A stretch of 53,533 nt of DNA from contig JASHQM010000219.1 in the NCBI GenBank assembly GCA_030039165.1, forward strand, positions 1-53,533, in the 5' to 3' direction. The first letter of the stretch is position 1; every line of letters starts with the position of its first letter. The notes under the pieces were generated by a model. It made no database searches. It worked only from the letters and a program-made list of their open reading frames with translations, and had not been told where the DNA came from. Source of the DNA: Candidatus Sulfotelmatobacter sp. (GTDB lineage Bacteria; Acidobacteriota; Terriglobia; Terriglobales; Acidobacteriaceae). Positions 43,706-51,556 of the stretch are shown here, in pieces. A program made the position numbers and the translations under genes.

Positions 43706-45169
43706 ATGCGCCGCCTTCTGTTCGTAATTTTTGCCATGTTTGCCCTGGCTCTGTGCCGGGTTGCACCGACGTATGCCAATCATGTCAAGCAATCGGTCTC
43801 GGCCGCGATGCCAGTGACCACTTCGTCGGCGCGGGCGCGAGCGCTCTACGAAAAAGGCATGGCTGATTACGAGAATCTTTATCTCGAGCGTTGCAACGAC
43901 GACTGGCGCGCCGCGGTAAAGGAAGATCCGAATCTCGCAGTGGCGTGGGCGTGGATCGCGTTCAACGGCAGCAACCCGCAGGAGATCAGCGCCGCCCGCG
44001 AAAAAGCCAAGGCGCTGGCCCCCAAGCTGACGCCGGGAGAGCAGTTAATGATCGCCTGGATCGTCAAAGTGCAGGAGGGCGATTTCATCGGCGGCATTTC
44101 CGCCATGAACGACATGCTGGAAATGTTCCCCAAGGACAAGCATCTGTACTATCTCGCGGCCAACTGGCTGATGGGCGAGAATGGCGAAGATCAGGCACAG
44201 AGGCTGCTGGAAAAAGCCTTGTCGATCGATAAGAATTTTCCCGCCGCGCTGAACGATCTGGCCTATGTTTACGCCCGCGATCGGCAGTTTGATAGGGCAT
44301 TCACCGCCATGGATCGCTATGTCGCTCTGTTGCCCACCGAACCCAACCCGCAGGATTCTTACGGGGAACTGAAGCGCATGGCGGGCGATTTCGACAGCTC
44401 GCTCGAACATTATCGCGCCGCGCTGAAGATGGATCCCGATTTTGTGACTTCGCAGCTTGGCCTCGGTGACACCTGCGCGCTCATGGGGAATCAGGCGCAG
44501 GCGCGCATCGAGTATGACAAAGCCATCCGGTTCGCTCACAACGAAGCCGACCGATTGACCTACAGCATGCAGAAGGCGATGACGTGGGTACGCGATGGCA
44601 ACTTCGCCGAAGCCGATAAGGCATTTCTCGAGATCGCGCAGACGGCTCATGCCAAGAACCAGGAATTGCAGGAGGCGCAGGCCTACCGGCAACTCGCCGA
44701 GTACCAGAGCGACGACAGGATTTCGTTGAAGTATCTGGCACAGGCCGAAGACGCTCTTCAACACAGCGATACGGTCTCGATATCCGACAAGGGCGAGGAG
44801 ATGTCGCGTATTCTGCGCACACGCACAGTGCACGCCTCCCGCGCGGGCAGCCAGGAGTTGGCCGATAAATCCCTGAAGCAGCTTGAATCCATGACCGCGA
44901 ACAGCCGCAACCGGATTATTCAGAGTTCCTATAACGGAGCAGCCGGCACGCTGCTGATGGATCAGAAAAAGTTCCAGGAGGCGATCAGCTACCTGGAAGA
45001 GGATCGGGATAATCCCTTCACTATGGAACTGCTAGTGCAGGCTTACTACCAGACAAATCAACCCGACAAACTCCATGAGGCTGAAGCGATCTTGCGTGGC
45101 ACCAACGTTCCGACAATGGAACAAGCATTGGTCGTTCCCGCCGAACGGCTGCGTCGCCCGGAAATCTAA
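43706..45169 (+). CDS. Exported TPR-repeat protein
   Basis: 487 residues from the ATG giving MRRLLFVIFAMFALALC, preceded by CGGAGAACG. The open frame extends far upstream but passes through the previous gene and its terminator. The signal peptide is cleaved near PTYANHV. The mature part is nearly all helical, with multiple tetratricopeptide-like repeats (such as ARALYEKGMADYENLYLERC, YYLAANWLMGENGEDQAQRL, SSLEHYRAALKMDPDFVTSQ). TPR domains bind partner proteins. The partner is unknown. It follows the Oar-like gene on the same strand but has its own start region. Confidence 0.87.
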   Translation: MRRLLFVIFAMFALALCRVAPTYANHVKQSVSAAMPVTTSSARARALYEKGMADYENLYLERCNDDWRAAVKEDPNLAVAWAWIAFNGSNPQEISAAREKAKALAPKLTPGEQLMIAWIVKVQEGDFIGGISAMNDMLEMFPKDKHLYYLAANWLMGENGEDQAQRLLEKALSIDKNFPAALNDLAYVYARDRQFDRAFTAMDRYVALLPTEPNPQDSYGELKRMAGDFDSSLEHYRAALKMDPDFVTSQLGLGDTCALMGNQAQARIEYDKAIRFAHNEADRLTYSMQKAMTWVRDGNFAEADKAFLEIAQTAHAKNQELQEAQAYRQLAEYQSDDRISLKYLAQAEDALQHSDTVSISDKGEEMSRILRTRTVHASRAGSQELADKSLKQLESMTANSRNRIIQSSYNGAAGTLLMDQKKFQEAISYLEEDRDNPFTMELLVQAYYQTNQPDKLHEAEAILRGTNVPTMEQALVVPAERLRRPEI

Positions 45170-45229
45170 AACAATAATTCGCTCCAGTAACAACCAAATC
45201 GGTCAGCGAAGTCCGCGCTTGCCGATTTT

Positions 45230-45865
45230 CTATTTGTACCAGTGATAAGCGATGTTGACTTGCACGCCGTTGAATTCGTAATTTTCCACGCCAAGATTCG
45301 CGTTTGAGATGTGCGACCAGTGGACTCCGATGTCGAGGGCTTGCCGTGCTCGCGTGTGGCAATCGATTCCCCCACCGCCCTTGGCCATGAAGTTAAAACT
45401 GGAAGTGTTCCCCGGCGGCAGATTTACCGGGGTGACCACCGCACCTCCGCTCAGCTCGACGTAAGGTGAGATGCGATTCTTTCGCAGCGCAGAGTTCCAA
45501 CGCAAAATTACAGGGTCAAAACCGAAGCCGTGCGTGCGCTGGTTGCCGTAGGTCTCGAATACCGGCATTACGTCGAACGCATATTCAAGCTTTCCGCGCC
45601 GCCAGCCATGGCCGAGGTCATCAGTCAGCATGCGGCCTGCCGATACGCCTGCCGACCAGATTTGCGCCTCGGTGAATGAGTTGGTGATCTCTTCGCCGGT
45701 TTCGCCCGCAATCCAGATACTAAAGTCCCATTTCGCAGCGTGAATGTCGGAGGTTGGGTCTTGGGACAACGTAGAAATGGCAGCTGCGAAAACAAACAGA
45801 GTGATGATTGCGATGGGGTTGACCTTGCGGATGGGGCTTACCTCGGCGCTCCGGGGCTTTCCCAA
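45230..45865 (-). CDS. Lipid A deacylase, PagL-like (acyloxyacyl hydrolase family)
   Basis: 211 residues. A hydrophobic signal segment (PIAIITLFVFAAAIS) is followed by an eight-strand beta-barrel pattern. The PagL catalytic motif is in GVHWSHISNANLGVENYEFN, where the H-I-S of SHISNA matches the histidine-serine pair of PagL and a downstream glutamate is present. PagL removes the 3-O acyl chain from lipid A in the outer membrane. The gene starts inside the end of the upstream 319-residue gene (28-base overlap), so the two are probably co-translated. An alternative internal start would remove the overlap but also part of the signal region. Confidence 0.82.
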   Translation of the reverse strand: MGKPRSAEVSPIRKVNPIAIITLFVFAAAISTLSQDPTSDIHAAKWDFSIWIAGETGEEITNSFTEAQIWSAGVSAGRMLTDDLGHGWRRGKLEYAFDVMPVFETYGNQRTHGFGFDPVILRWNSALRKNRISPYVELSGGAVVTPVNLPPGNTSSFNFMAKGGGGIDCHTRARQALDIGVHWSHISNANLGVENYEFNGVQVNIAYHWYK

Positions 45866-46797
45866 TCACCCACGTCGCGGGCGCGGAACCAGGGTCTATT
45901 GCCGTGCAAGATATTAGCTGCCCCGCGAATAGGGTTGAATACGCAGCGAACCGTGTCCACTGCGAAACGGTTGCGAGTATTGTGCTCGACCCGGCGGACG
46001 ATGGCTTTATCCATCCAGTCTTCAGCCAGTTCCCAGCCCAACCCACCCACCGGCGTCATGACTAAATTGACCTTGCCCACGCCCCAATAGCAGGTTTTGG
46101 TATCGCATGGGTAAGTCCCGTTTGCATTCCACGGCTGGCGGTCATTAGAGCCATATTTTTCAACCGTCATTTCGCTCAGCGGTCCGATGCTCCACTGCGT
46201 GCTATACACCCCGTTCCATAATGTAGCCTTGACCCGGCTGATCCAATAGGCCTTGCTCTTGGAGAATTCGAGGCTGCGGCTCTTGGGATCATTTTGAATT
46301 TGAATGTAGCCGGTGATCGCTCCCTGAATGGGATGGCCGACGTAGTTGTACATGGGATTTTCGCCCGCGCTCCACCCGACCTCCCACCATCTCTCGAGCG
46401 ACTGCTTGTAATCCCGCCAGTAATGATTGAAAGGGATGCCGTTCTCCGAAACCACCCAGCGAAAATCTGTGTGGACAACCCAGGCCTGTTCAATCACCAG
46501 AAACGTACCCGACTCCTTCAGTGCCCGGCCCCAATGGAAACCCTCCTTGGAGTTTTCTGACGAGCCGTCGGCGCTGTCTGGACCGACGAGACGCCATGCG
46601 GCGTCCGCACTGGCGTCCGGAGCCGGCGGCAGCGCGTCGTCAGAGGGCGCCTCGGGAAGTGCATCTCGCGAACTGCTGGAATTCTGTGAGCCTTGCAACG
46701 CGGCACAGCCCGGGTCGACATCGCAGGGAATAGACTGTCCCAGAACCCCGGCTGGCAGCAATAGCCACAGCACGGCAAAGCTAGAAGGAAAGCGCAT
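45838..46797 (-). CDS. Exported protein of unknown function, upstream of the PagL-like gene
   Basis: 319 residues. Signal peptide (SSFAVLWLLLPAGVLGQ) then a Ser/Pro/Ala-rich stretch (about 35-80) and a conserved-looking domain rich in Trp and Tyr (FHWGRALKESGTFLVIEQAW, YNYVGHPIQGAITGYIQIQ, MTPVGGLGWELAEDWMDKAI). The segments NYVGHPIQG and TPVGGLGWELAEDW look like membrane-facing strands with short loops, suggesting an outer-membrane or periplasmic protein. No enzyme motif recognised. The 28-base overlap with the lipid A deacylase gene suggests a shared role in the outer leaflet. Confidence 0.75.
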   Translation of the reverse strand: MRFPSSFAVLWLLLPAGVLGQSIPCDVDPGCAALQGSQNSSSSRDALPEAPSDDALPPAPDASADAAWRLVGPDSADGSSENSKEGFHWGRALKESGTFLVIEQAWVVHTDFRWVVSENGIPFNHYWRDYKQSLERWWEVGWSAGENPMYNYVGHPIQGAITGYIQIQNDPKSRSLEFSKSKAYWISRVKATLWNGVYSTQWSIGPLSEMTVEKYGSNDRQPWNANGTYPCDTKTCYWGVGKVNLVMTPVGGLGWELAEDWMDKAIVRRVEHNTRNRFAVDTVRCVFNPIRGAANILHGNRPWFRARDVGDWESPGAPR

Positions 46798-46968
46798 GAG
46801 CGTGGAAAGAAATCATATCATCCCGTTACTTCGCGTTGTTCATAACTCGTCTCTCGGGACAAGCTCCTTAACTTAAGGTTCTTCCTGCCTGGCAGCGAAT
46901 CGGCTATCATGCTGACCAAATGTATTCAAACTCCCATTTCCTGCTCTACGAGATGCTAAAGTGCAACT

Positions 46969-47601
46969 ATGGTTTGCAAGACATGGAAGAAAATTTTCAG
47001 CGGTGGCCAAGCTCAAGCCTGTACAACTGTAACCAAGGTCGCTCTCGCGGCGGCAATCTTCTGGCTTTGCATGAATGCGGCTGCCGCCCAGAATCTTAAC
47101 AGCAATAATATTTTTGCCGGATATTCCTTCCTTGCCGACAACTTGATTTCCGGCCAGCACGCGAACCTGAACGGCTGGAACGTATCGGCGGAAAAGAAGT
47201 ACCTGCCGTTTTTCGGCGTGGTGGGCGACTTTGCCGGTTTCTACGGATCCGCGGGCCCTCCAAGCGCGGCTTACTGCGCAACCATTCCGGCGTCAAGGTG
47301 TCTGGCCCATAGCACGGTAAGCCAATACACCTTTTCGGTTGGCATTCGCGGATCGTACGGGACTACGACTGTCAGGCCGTTCGGTGAAGCGCTGTTCGGC
47401 GAGGTCCATACCAGCGAAAGCGGCCTGGGCATATCGAATGTTGCCAACAATTTTTCCGCAACTTTGGGCATGGGTGTCGACTGCCGTTTGACTCGCATGC
47501 TGGGATGCCGGTTGGTCGTCGACTACATCGTTACAGGTAACTTTACCATTGCAAGGCAGAATAGCATCCGCGCCGCGACAGGTTTGGTTTTTCGTTTTTG
47601 A
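46969..47601 (+). CDS. Small outer-membrane beta-barrel protein, copy 1 of a tandem pair
   Basis: 210 residues. The N-terminus is long for a signal peptide, but a hydrophobic core (TKVALAAAIFWLCMNAAAAQ) is clear. The mature protein has about eight amphipathic strands and ends RAATGLVFRF, with a terminal phenylalanine, like OmpA/OmpW-type barrels. The block NLNGWNVSAEKKYLPFFG is nearly identical to NLNGWNISAEKKYLPFLG in the next gene. Function unknown. It is divergent from the 319-residue exported protein gene. Confidence 0.8.
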   Translation: MVCKTWKKIFSGGQAQACTTVTKVALAAAIFWLCMNAAAAQNLNSNNIFAGYSFLADNLISGQHANLNGWNVSAEKKYLPFFGVVGDFAGFYGSAGPPSAAYCATIPASRCLAHSTVSQYTFSVGIRGSYGTTTVRPFGEALFGEVHTSESGLGISNVANNFSATLGMGVDCRLTRMLGCRLVVDYIVTGNFTIARQNSIRAATGLVFRF

Positions 47602-47636
47602 TGTGACACGCACGCGTTTACATCCAGGAGCTGATT

Positions 47637-48230
47637 CTGCTTAGCACATTGCGAACCCTGCCTCGAATCTTCTTTCCCATATTTCTCTTGATTCTTTTTT
47701 CTCTTCTGGCAGGCGCCGCTTCCGCGCAGAACTTAAGCGCCAGCAACGTCTTTGCAGGCTATTCGTTCGCCCGCGCCACTCTTGCTTTCGGCCAGAATGC
47801 CAATCTGAATGGATGGAATATCTCGGCGGAGAAGAAATATCTGCCTTTCCTCGGCATCGTTGTTGATGCAAGCGGACATTATGGGCCAGCCAACATTTCT
47901 GCTGTGGCTTGTAACGGAGCCAGCTCGACCTGCTACGTGAGCGGCAATGTACAGGAAAGCACATTTCAACTCGGGGTTCGCGGTTCCTACTCAACCGGGC
48001 GAATCAGGCCATTCGCCGAGTTTCTGTTGGGAGCTACTCTTGTTAATCAGAGCGCCCAGGGATTCTCAAATTCAAGCACCGGCCTGATCGCCACTCTGGA
48101 GACAGGAATCGATGTCCAGTTGACCCGGCACTTCGCATGGCGGACTGACGCCGGGCTGATACAGACAGGATCATTTCCTAACGGGCAGAACAGCCTTCGA
48201 GCCTCCTCCGGGCTCGCCTATTTCTTCTAG
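47637..48230 (+). CDS. Small outer-membrane beta-barrel protein, copy 2 of a tandem pair
   Basis: 193-197 residues. The start is unusual: a TTG at 47649 has no ribosome binding site close by, but AGGAG (47626-47630) lies six bases upstream of an in-frame CTG at 47637, so CTG (or ATT at 47634) may initiate. Signal peptide (FPIFLLILFSLLAGAASAQ) then a barrel of about eight strands ending SSGLAYFF. Clearly paralogous to the preceding gene in length, order of strands and shared blocks (NVFAGYSFA, NLNGWNISAEKKYLPFLG, LRASSGL). Probably arisen by tandem duplication followed by substantial divergence outside the conserved block. Confidence 0.8.
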   Translation: MLSTLRTLPRIFFPIFLLILFSLLAGAASAQNLSASNVFAGYSFARATLAFGQNANLNGWNISAEKKYLPFLGIVVDASGHYGPANISAVACNGASSTCYVSGNVQESTFQLGVRGSYSTGRIRPFAEFLLGATLVNQSAQGFSNSSTGLIATLETGIDVQLTRHFAWRTDAGLIQTGSFPNGQNSLRASSGLAYFF

Positions 48231-48309
48231 CCGCGAAAATTTCCAAGCGTAAACTCCTTCACCGTTCTATACTGACCGACCATATCCAGAACCAGGAAAG
48301 TATTGGCAA

Positions 48310-48648
48310 ATGGCCAAGTCTGAGAAGCCCAAGGTAGATCGGCGGGCAGGGCGAAGAATTGAAGCGCAGGTGCCGGTGGACGTGCGCACCACGGCAGGCC
48401 GGGGGCAAGTCCAGGCTCGCACGCGCGACGTGAGCGCCAACGGGGTCTTTCTTTACACCGATTCACGGCTGGCGGAGGGTGCGAACGTGGAACTCGTTCT
48501 GATTCTGCCGCCGGAACTGACTGCAGGAGAGAAGTGCTGGGTCTGCTGCCACGCGCGCATTCTCCGGGTAGAGCAGGGGGCGGGGACGAATTTTGGAGTG
48601 GCCGCCGAGATTCGTCGCATGGACGTTCTGCCGGAGATCCCCGAGTAA
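48310..48648 (+). CDS. PilZ-domain protein (c-di-GMP receptor candidate)
   Basis: 112 residues, a single PilZ domain. The c-di-GMP-binding RxxxR motif is present (DRRAGRRIEAQVPV), and the second motif D-x-S-x-x-G is DVSANGVFL, in the correct order and spacing for binding. PilZ proteins couple cyclic di-GMP levels to motility, secretion or polysaccharide export. A diguanylate cyclase lies elsewhere in this window (30954-33671), but the two are not adjacent. No membrane segment or output domain. Confidence 0.9.
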   Translation: MAKSEKPKVDRRAGRRIEAQVPVDVRTTAGRGQVQARTRDVSANGVFLYTDSRLAEGANVELVLILPPELTAGEKCWVCCHARILRVEQGAGTNFGVAAEIRRMDVLPEIPE

Positions 48649-48851
48649 GGGCGGGCAGAAGTGACGGGCGCCGACGGGCTGTGGGGAAGCAAAGGCCCGC
48701 CAACAATTACCCACGGTGCAGAAAATGCCGAGCCGGAAAGGCAGATTCTTAAGAAATTTGTGAGAAAGGGCTTCCTTTGGCACCGCCTTTGGTGCAATAA
48801 TTACGGCCCAAGAATTGCTCTGGCCAAACTTAGGAACTTAGGTGGGTTCGT

Positions 48852-49196
48852 ATGTTGATTGACAAGCTGGCGGCGGGCGTGGTGCGAGTGCAGACTGCGA
48901 TCGGGCCGCGATACTTAATGCCTTCATTTCTTCAGCGGGTATATTTTCTGTGGATGTTCCGTAATTTCCCCATTCTTCCGCAGGTTGTGCTCAGCAAGAC
49001 GCAGCAGCGCTTAATTGACCGGATGTGCGCCGAGCAGCGATTCGTCTCGATGGCTTACGCCGACGGTTTGGATGACGCCCCGGTGATCGGCACGGTCGAA
49101 AGGCGGCCAGCGATTGGAGCGGAACCATTGCCGCCGCGCCGACCAGTGGTCAGCGAAGGCTCCAGCCTGGCGGCGGAAGCGCGCCAGCGCTCGTAG
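48852..49196 (+). CDS. Small protein of unknown function
   Basis: 114 residues beginning MLIDKLAAGVVRVQTAIGPR, with AGGTGG upstream. The N-terminal half is hydrophobic and basic with aromatic residues (LMPSFLQRVYFLWMFRNFPI) and could associate with membrane. The C-terminal part is disordered and Pro/Arg-rich. No family recognised. A hairpin-forming GCACC/GGTGC sequence with partial sigma54 resemblance lies about 45 bases upstream (48781-48805). Confidence 0.6.
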   Translation: MLIDKLAAGVVRVQTAIGPRYLMPSFLQRVYFLWMFRNFPILPQVVLSKTQQRLIDRMCAEQRFVSMAYADGLDDAPVIGTVERRPAIGAEPLPPRRPVVSEGSSLAAEARQRS

Positions 49197-49219
49197 ATCC
49201 CATCTTCGATCTCGGGATT

Positions 49220-49804
49220 TCAGCGGGAGAGGCGAACCACAGGATCACGCGGTTCGTCGAGGTCGAATCCCAGCTGCAACTTGGCTGCGTCAGACATGCG
49301 ACCCGGATGCCAGGGCGGGTCGAAGACAACCTCAACATTCACGCTCTTCACTTCCGGCAGTTGCCCGAGCTTACGTTCGACATCGGCTTTCAATACATTT
49401 CCCATGCCGCAGCCGGGCGCGGTCATCGACATTTTCACGTCAATCTTTTTGCCGCCTTCGGCCAGCGCCGCTACGTCACACGAGTAAACGAGACCCAGAT
49501 CGACAATATTCACCGGAATTTCTGGATCGTAAACCGTCTTAAGCTGATCCCACATCGCCTTCTCGTTGAACGGCCCTTGAGCGGCGGCGGTTTCTGCGCT
49601 ATGGGCGAGAGCAAAACCGAGAGCGTCGGCGTCACTTCCGTCAATGCGGCACATGTAGCCGCTATCAGCAATGACCGTGTAGCTCGAACCCAGGAACTGC
49701 ATAACTCTCACGTGACTGCCGGCGGGCAAAATGTGCGGGGTGCCACTCGGAATCTCAATCGCCTTGCACTCACGCTTCAGTTCAATCAATTCAGCTGTGG
49801 TCAT
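49220..49804 (-). CDS. sufT: SUF system iron-sulfur assembly protein SufT
   Basis: 194 residues. The N-terminal part (about 1-80) is the SufT-specific extension (IPSGTPHILPAGSHVRVMQF). The C-terminal DUF59/MIP18 domain has the conserved DPEIPVNIVDLGLVY and the cysteine motif MTAPGCGMG, where the cysteine supports metal or cluster handling. SufT helps mature Fe-S proteins under high demand. Last gene of the SUF operon here, 25 bases after sufU. Confidence 0.93.
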   Translation of the reverse strand: MTTAELIELKRECKAIEIPSGTPHILPAGSHVRVMQFLGSSYTVIADSGYMCRIDGSDADALGFALAHSAETAAAQGPFNEKAMWDQLKTVYDPEIPVNIVDLGLVYSCDVAALAEGGKKIDVKMSMTAPGCGMGNVLKADVERKLGQLPEVKSVNVEVVFDPPWHPGRMSDAAKLQLGFDLDEPRDPVVRLSR

Positions 49805-49829
49805 AAACCTGAACCCTTAATGCCTGCCC

Positions 49830-50276
49830 TTATTCCGTCGAAACAGATTCCTGGCTTCCTTCCAGCGCGGCCTGCAACGTGTGCCAGGCGAGCGTGGCGC
49901 ACTTGACTCGCGTGGGAAACTCTGAAACTCCGGCGAAAACGGTAAGCTTGCCGAGATCGCTGCCATCTCCGTTTGCTGTTCCAGTGACAGTGCGGTGAAA
50001 ATGCTCGAAAAGTTCTTTTGCCTGCTCTTTCGTCTTTCCCTTGATGCTTTGCGTCATCATTGAGGCGGAGGCTTTGGAGATGGCGCATCCCGAGCCCTGG
50101 AAAGCGATGTCCTGAATGGAATCACCATCCATCTTCAGGTAAACCGTGAAATGGTCGCCGCACAGAGGGTTGAAACCTTCAGCTTTGTGATCGGCACCCG
50201 CTAGTTGGCGATAGTTTCGCGGAGCCTTGCTGTGCTCCAGAATCAATTCCTGGTAGAGATCGCGCAAGTCGGCCAT
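49830..50276 (-). CDS. sufU: Fe-S cluster assembly protein SufU (IscU-like sulfur acceptor)
   Basis: 148 residues from the ATG giving MADLRDLYQELILEHSK. The longer open frame upstream is inside sufS and is rejected. Three cysteines and an aspartate that bind zinc or sulfur are present: PLCGDHF, GSGCAISKAS and VKCATLAWHTL. SufU accepts sulfur from SufS and passes it to the SufBCD scaffold. The start codon overlaps the sufS stop (TGATG), so the two are translationally coupled. Confidence 0.95.
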   Translation of the reverse strand: MADLRDLYQELILEHSKAPRNYRQLAGADHKAEGFNPLCGDHFTVYLKMDGDSIQDIAFQGSGCAISKASASMMTQSIKGKTKEQAKELFEHFHRTVTGTANGDGSDLGKLTVFAGVSEFPTRVKCATLAWHTLQAALEGSQESVSTE

Positions 50277-51556
50277 CAGGCGAAGACCTCCTTCACCTTT
50301 TGGATGCCGCGGACCAGGGCATCGATCTCTTCCTTGGTGTTGTAGAGGCCGAAAGATGCACGAGCGGTTGCGTCCACTGCGAAGCGTTCCATGACGGGTT
50401 GGGCGCAATGATGCCCGGTGCGGATGGCGATGCCCTCCTGGTCGAGGATGGTTCCCATGTCATGAGGATGGACCCCATCCAGAACGAAGGAGAGCACGCC
50501 GGCTTTTTCCCGGGCTGTGCCGATCACTCGGATTCCTGGAATTCTGGAAATGGCATCCGTTGCATACGTCAGCAGTTCGTGTTCATGCGCAACAATGTTG
50601 GGCAATCCCAAGCCGTTGAGGTATTCGAGCGCAGCGCGCAAACCGACTGCGCCCGCCATATCGGGCGTGCCGGCTTCAAATTTGTGAGGCACCTTGTTGA
50701 ATGTGGTTTTCTCGAAGGTGACGGAACTGATCATGTCTCCGCCGCCCTGATATGGAGGCATCTTCTCAAGAAGGGCGAGCTTGCCGTAAAGCACTCCGAT
50801 GCCGGTCGGTCCATAAGCCTTGTGTCCCGAGAATGCGTAAAAATCGCAGTCCAGTTCCTGCACATCGACCGGCAGACGAGGAGCGGCCTGCGCGCCGTCG
50901 ACGAGGACTGGTATTCCTTTGTCGTGCGCCATACGGACCATGGTCGCGAGAGGATTTATGGTACCCAGAGCGTTGGAGATATGAGCGACAGCGACAATTT
51001 TTGTACGAGGGCTCAGAAGCCGCTCGAATTCCTCCAGAATGAGTTCGCCGGCATCGTTGATGGGAGCCACCCGCAGCCTGGCTTGCTTCTCCTCACAAAG
51101 CAGTTGCCAGGGAACGATGTCGGAGTGATGCTCCATGGCGGTGATGAGCACTTCGTCGCCCGCGGCCAGATGAGCGCGGCCGTAAGTCTGCGCCACCAGA
51201 TTGATGGCTTCGGTGGCGCTGCGAACAAAGATGATTTCTTCGGGGCGGGCGGCGTTCAGAAAAGATTGAATGGTCTTGCGGGCGGCCTCGAACTCCGCCG
51301 TGGCACGCTCGGCGAGGTAATGCACGCCGCGATGAATGTTGGAGTTGTCACGCTCGTAGTAGCGGGAGATGGCTTCGATTACGGCAGCCGGCTTCTGCGA
51401 GGTTGCGGCATTGTCGAGATAGACCAGGTCGCGGCCACGCACTTTTCTTTGAAGAATGGGGAAATCGGCGCGCACCCGGTGAACGTCAAAACCAGATGGA
51501 GTCTCCTGCAAAGCCGCCTGCGCCGAACCCGATGCCATACTCAGAACCCTGGTCAT
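50276..51556 (-). CDS. sufS: Cysteine desulfurase SufS
   Basis: 426 residues, the usual class II length. Removes sulfur from cysteine with pyridoxal phosphate. The PLP lysine is in AFSGHKAYGPTG, with the preceding histidine also conserved (MEHHSDIVPW). The persulfide-forming cysteine is in TGHHCAQPVMERF, with the short loop of the SufS type. It overlaps sufD by four bases (ATGA) and sufU by one base, a tightly coupled operon. N-terminus: a start six codons in (MASGSAQ) is possible, but the upstream ATG fits the ATGA overlap. Confidence 0.96.
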   Translation of the reverse strand: MTRVLSMASGSAQAALQETPSGFDVHRVRADFPILQRKVRGRDLVYLDNAATSQKPAAVIEAISRYYERDNSNIHRGVHYLAERATAEFEAARKTIQSFLNAARPEEIIFVRSATEAINLVAQTYGRAHLAAGDEVLITAMEHHSDIVPWQLLCEEKQARLRVAPINDAGELILEEFERLLSPRTKIVAVAHISNALGTINPLATMVRMAHDKGIPVLVDGAQAAPRLPVDVQELDCDFYAFSGHKAYGPTGIGVLYGKLALLEKMPPYQGGGDMISSVTFEKTTFNKVPHKFEAGTPDMAGAVGLRAALEYLNGLGLPNIVAHEHELLTYATDAISRIPGIRVIGTAREKAGVLSFVLDGVHPHDMGTILDQEGIAIRTGHHCAQPVMERFAVDATARASFGLYNTKEEIDALVRGIQKVKEVFA

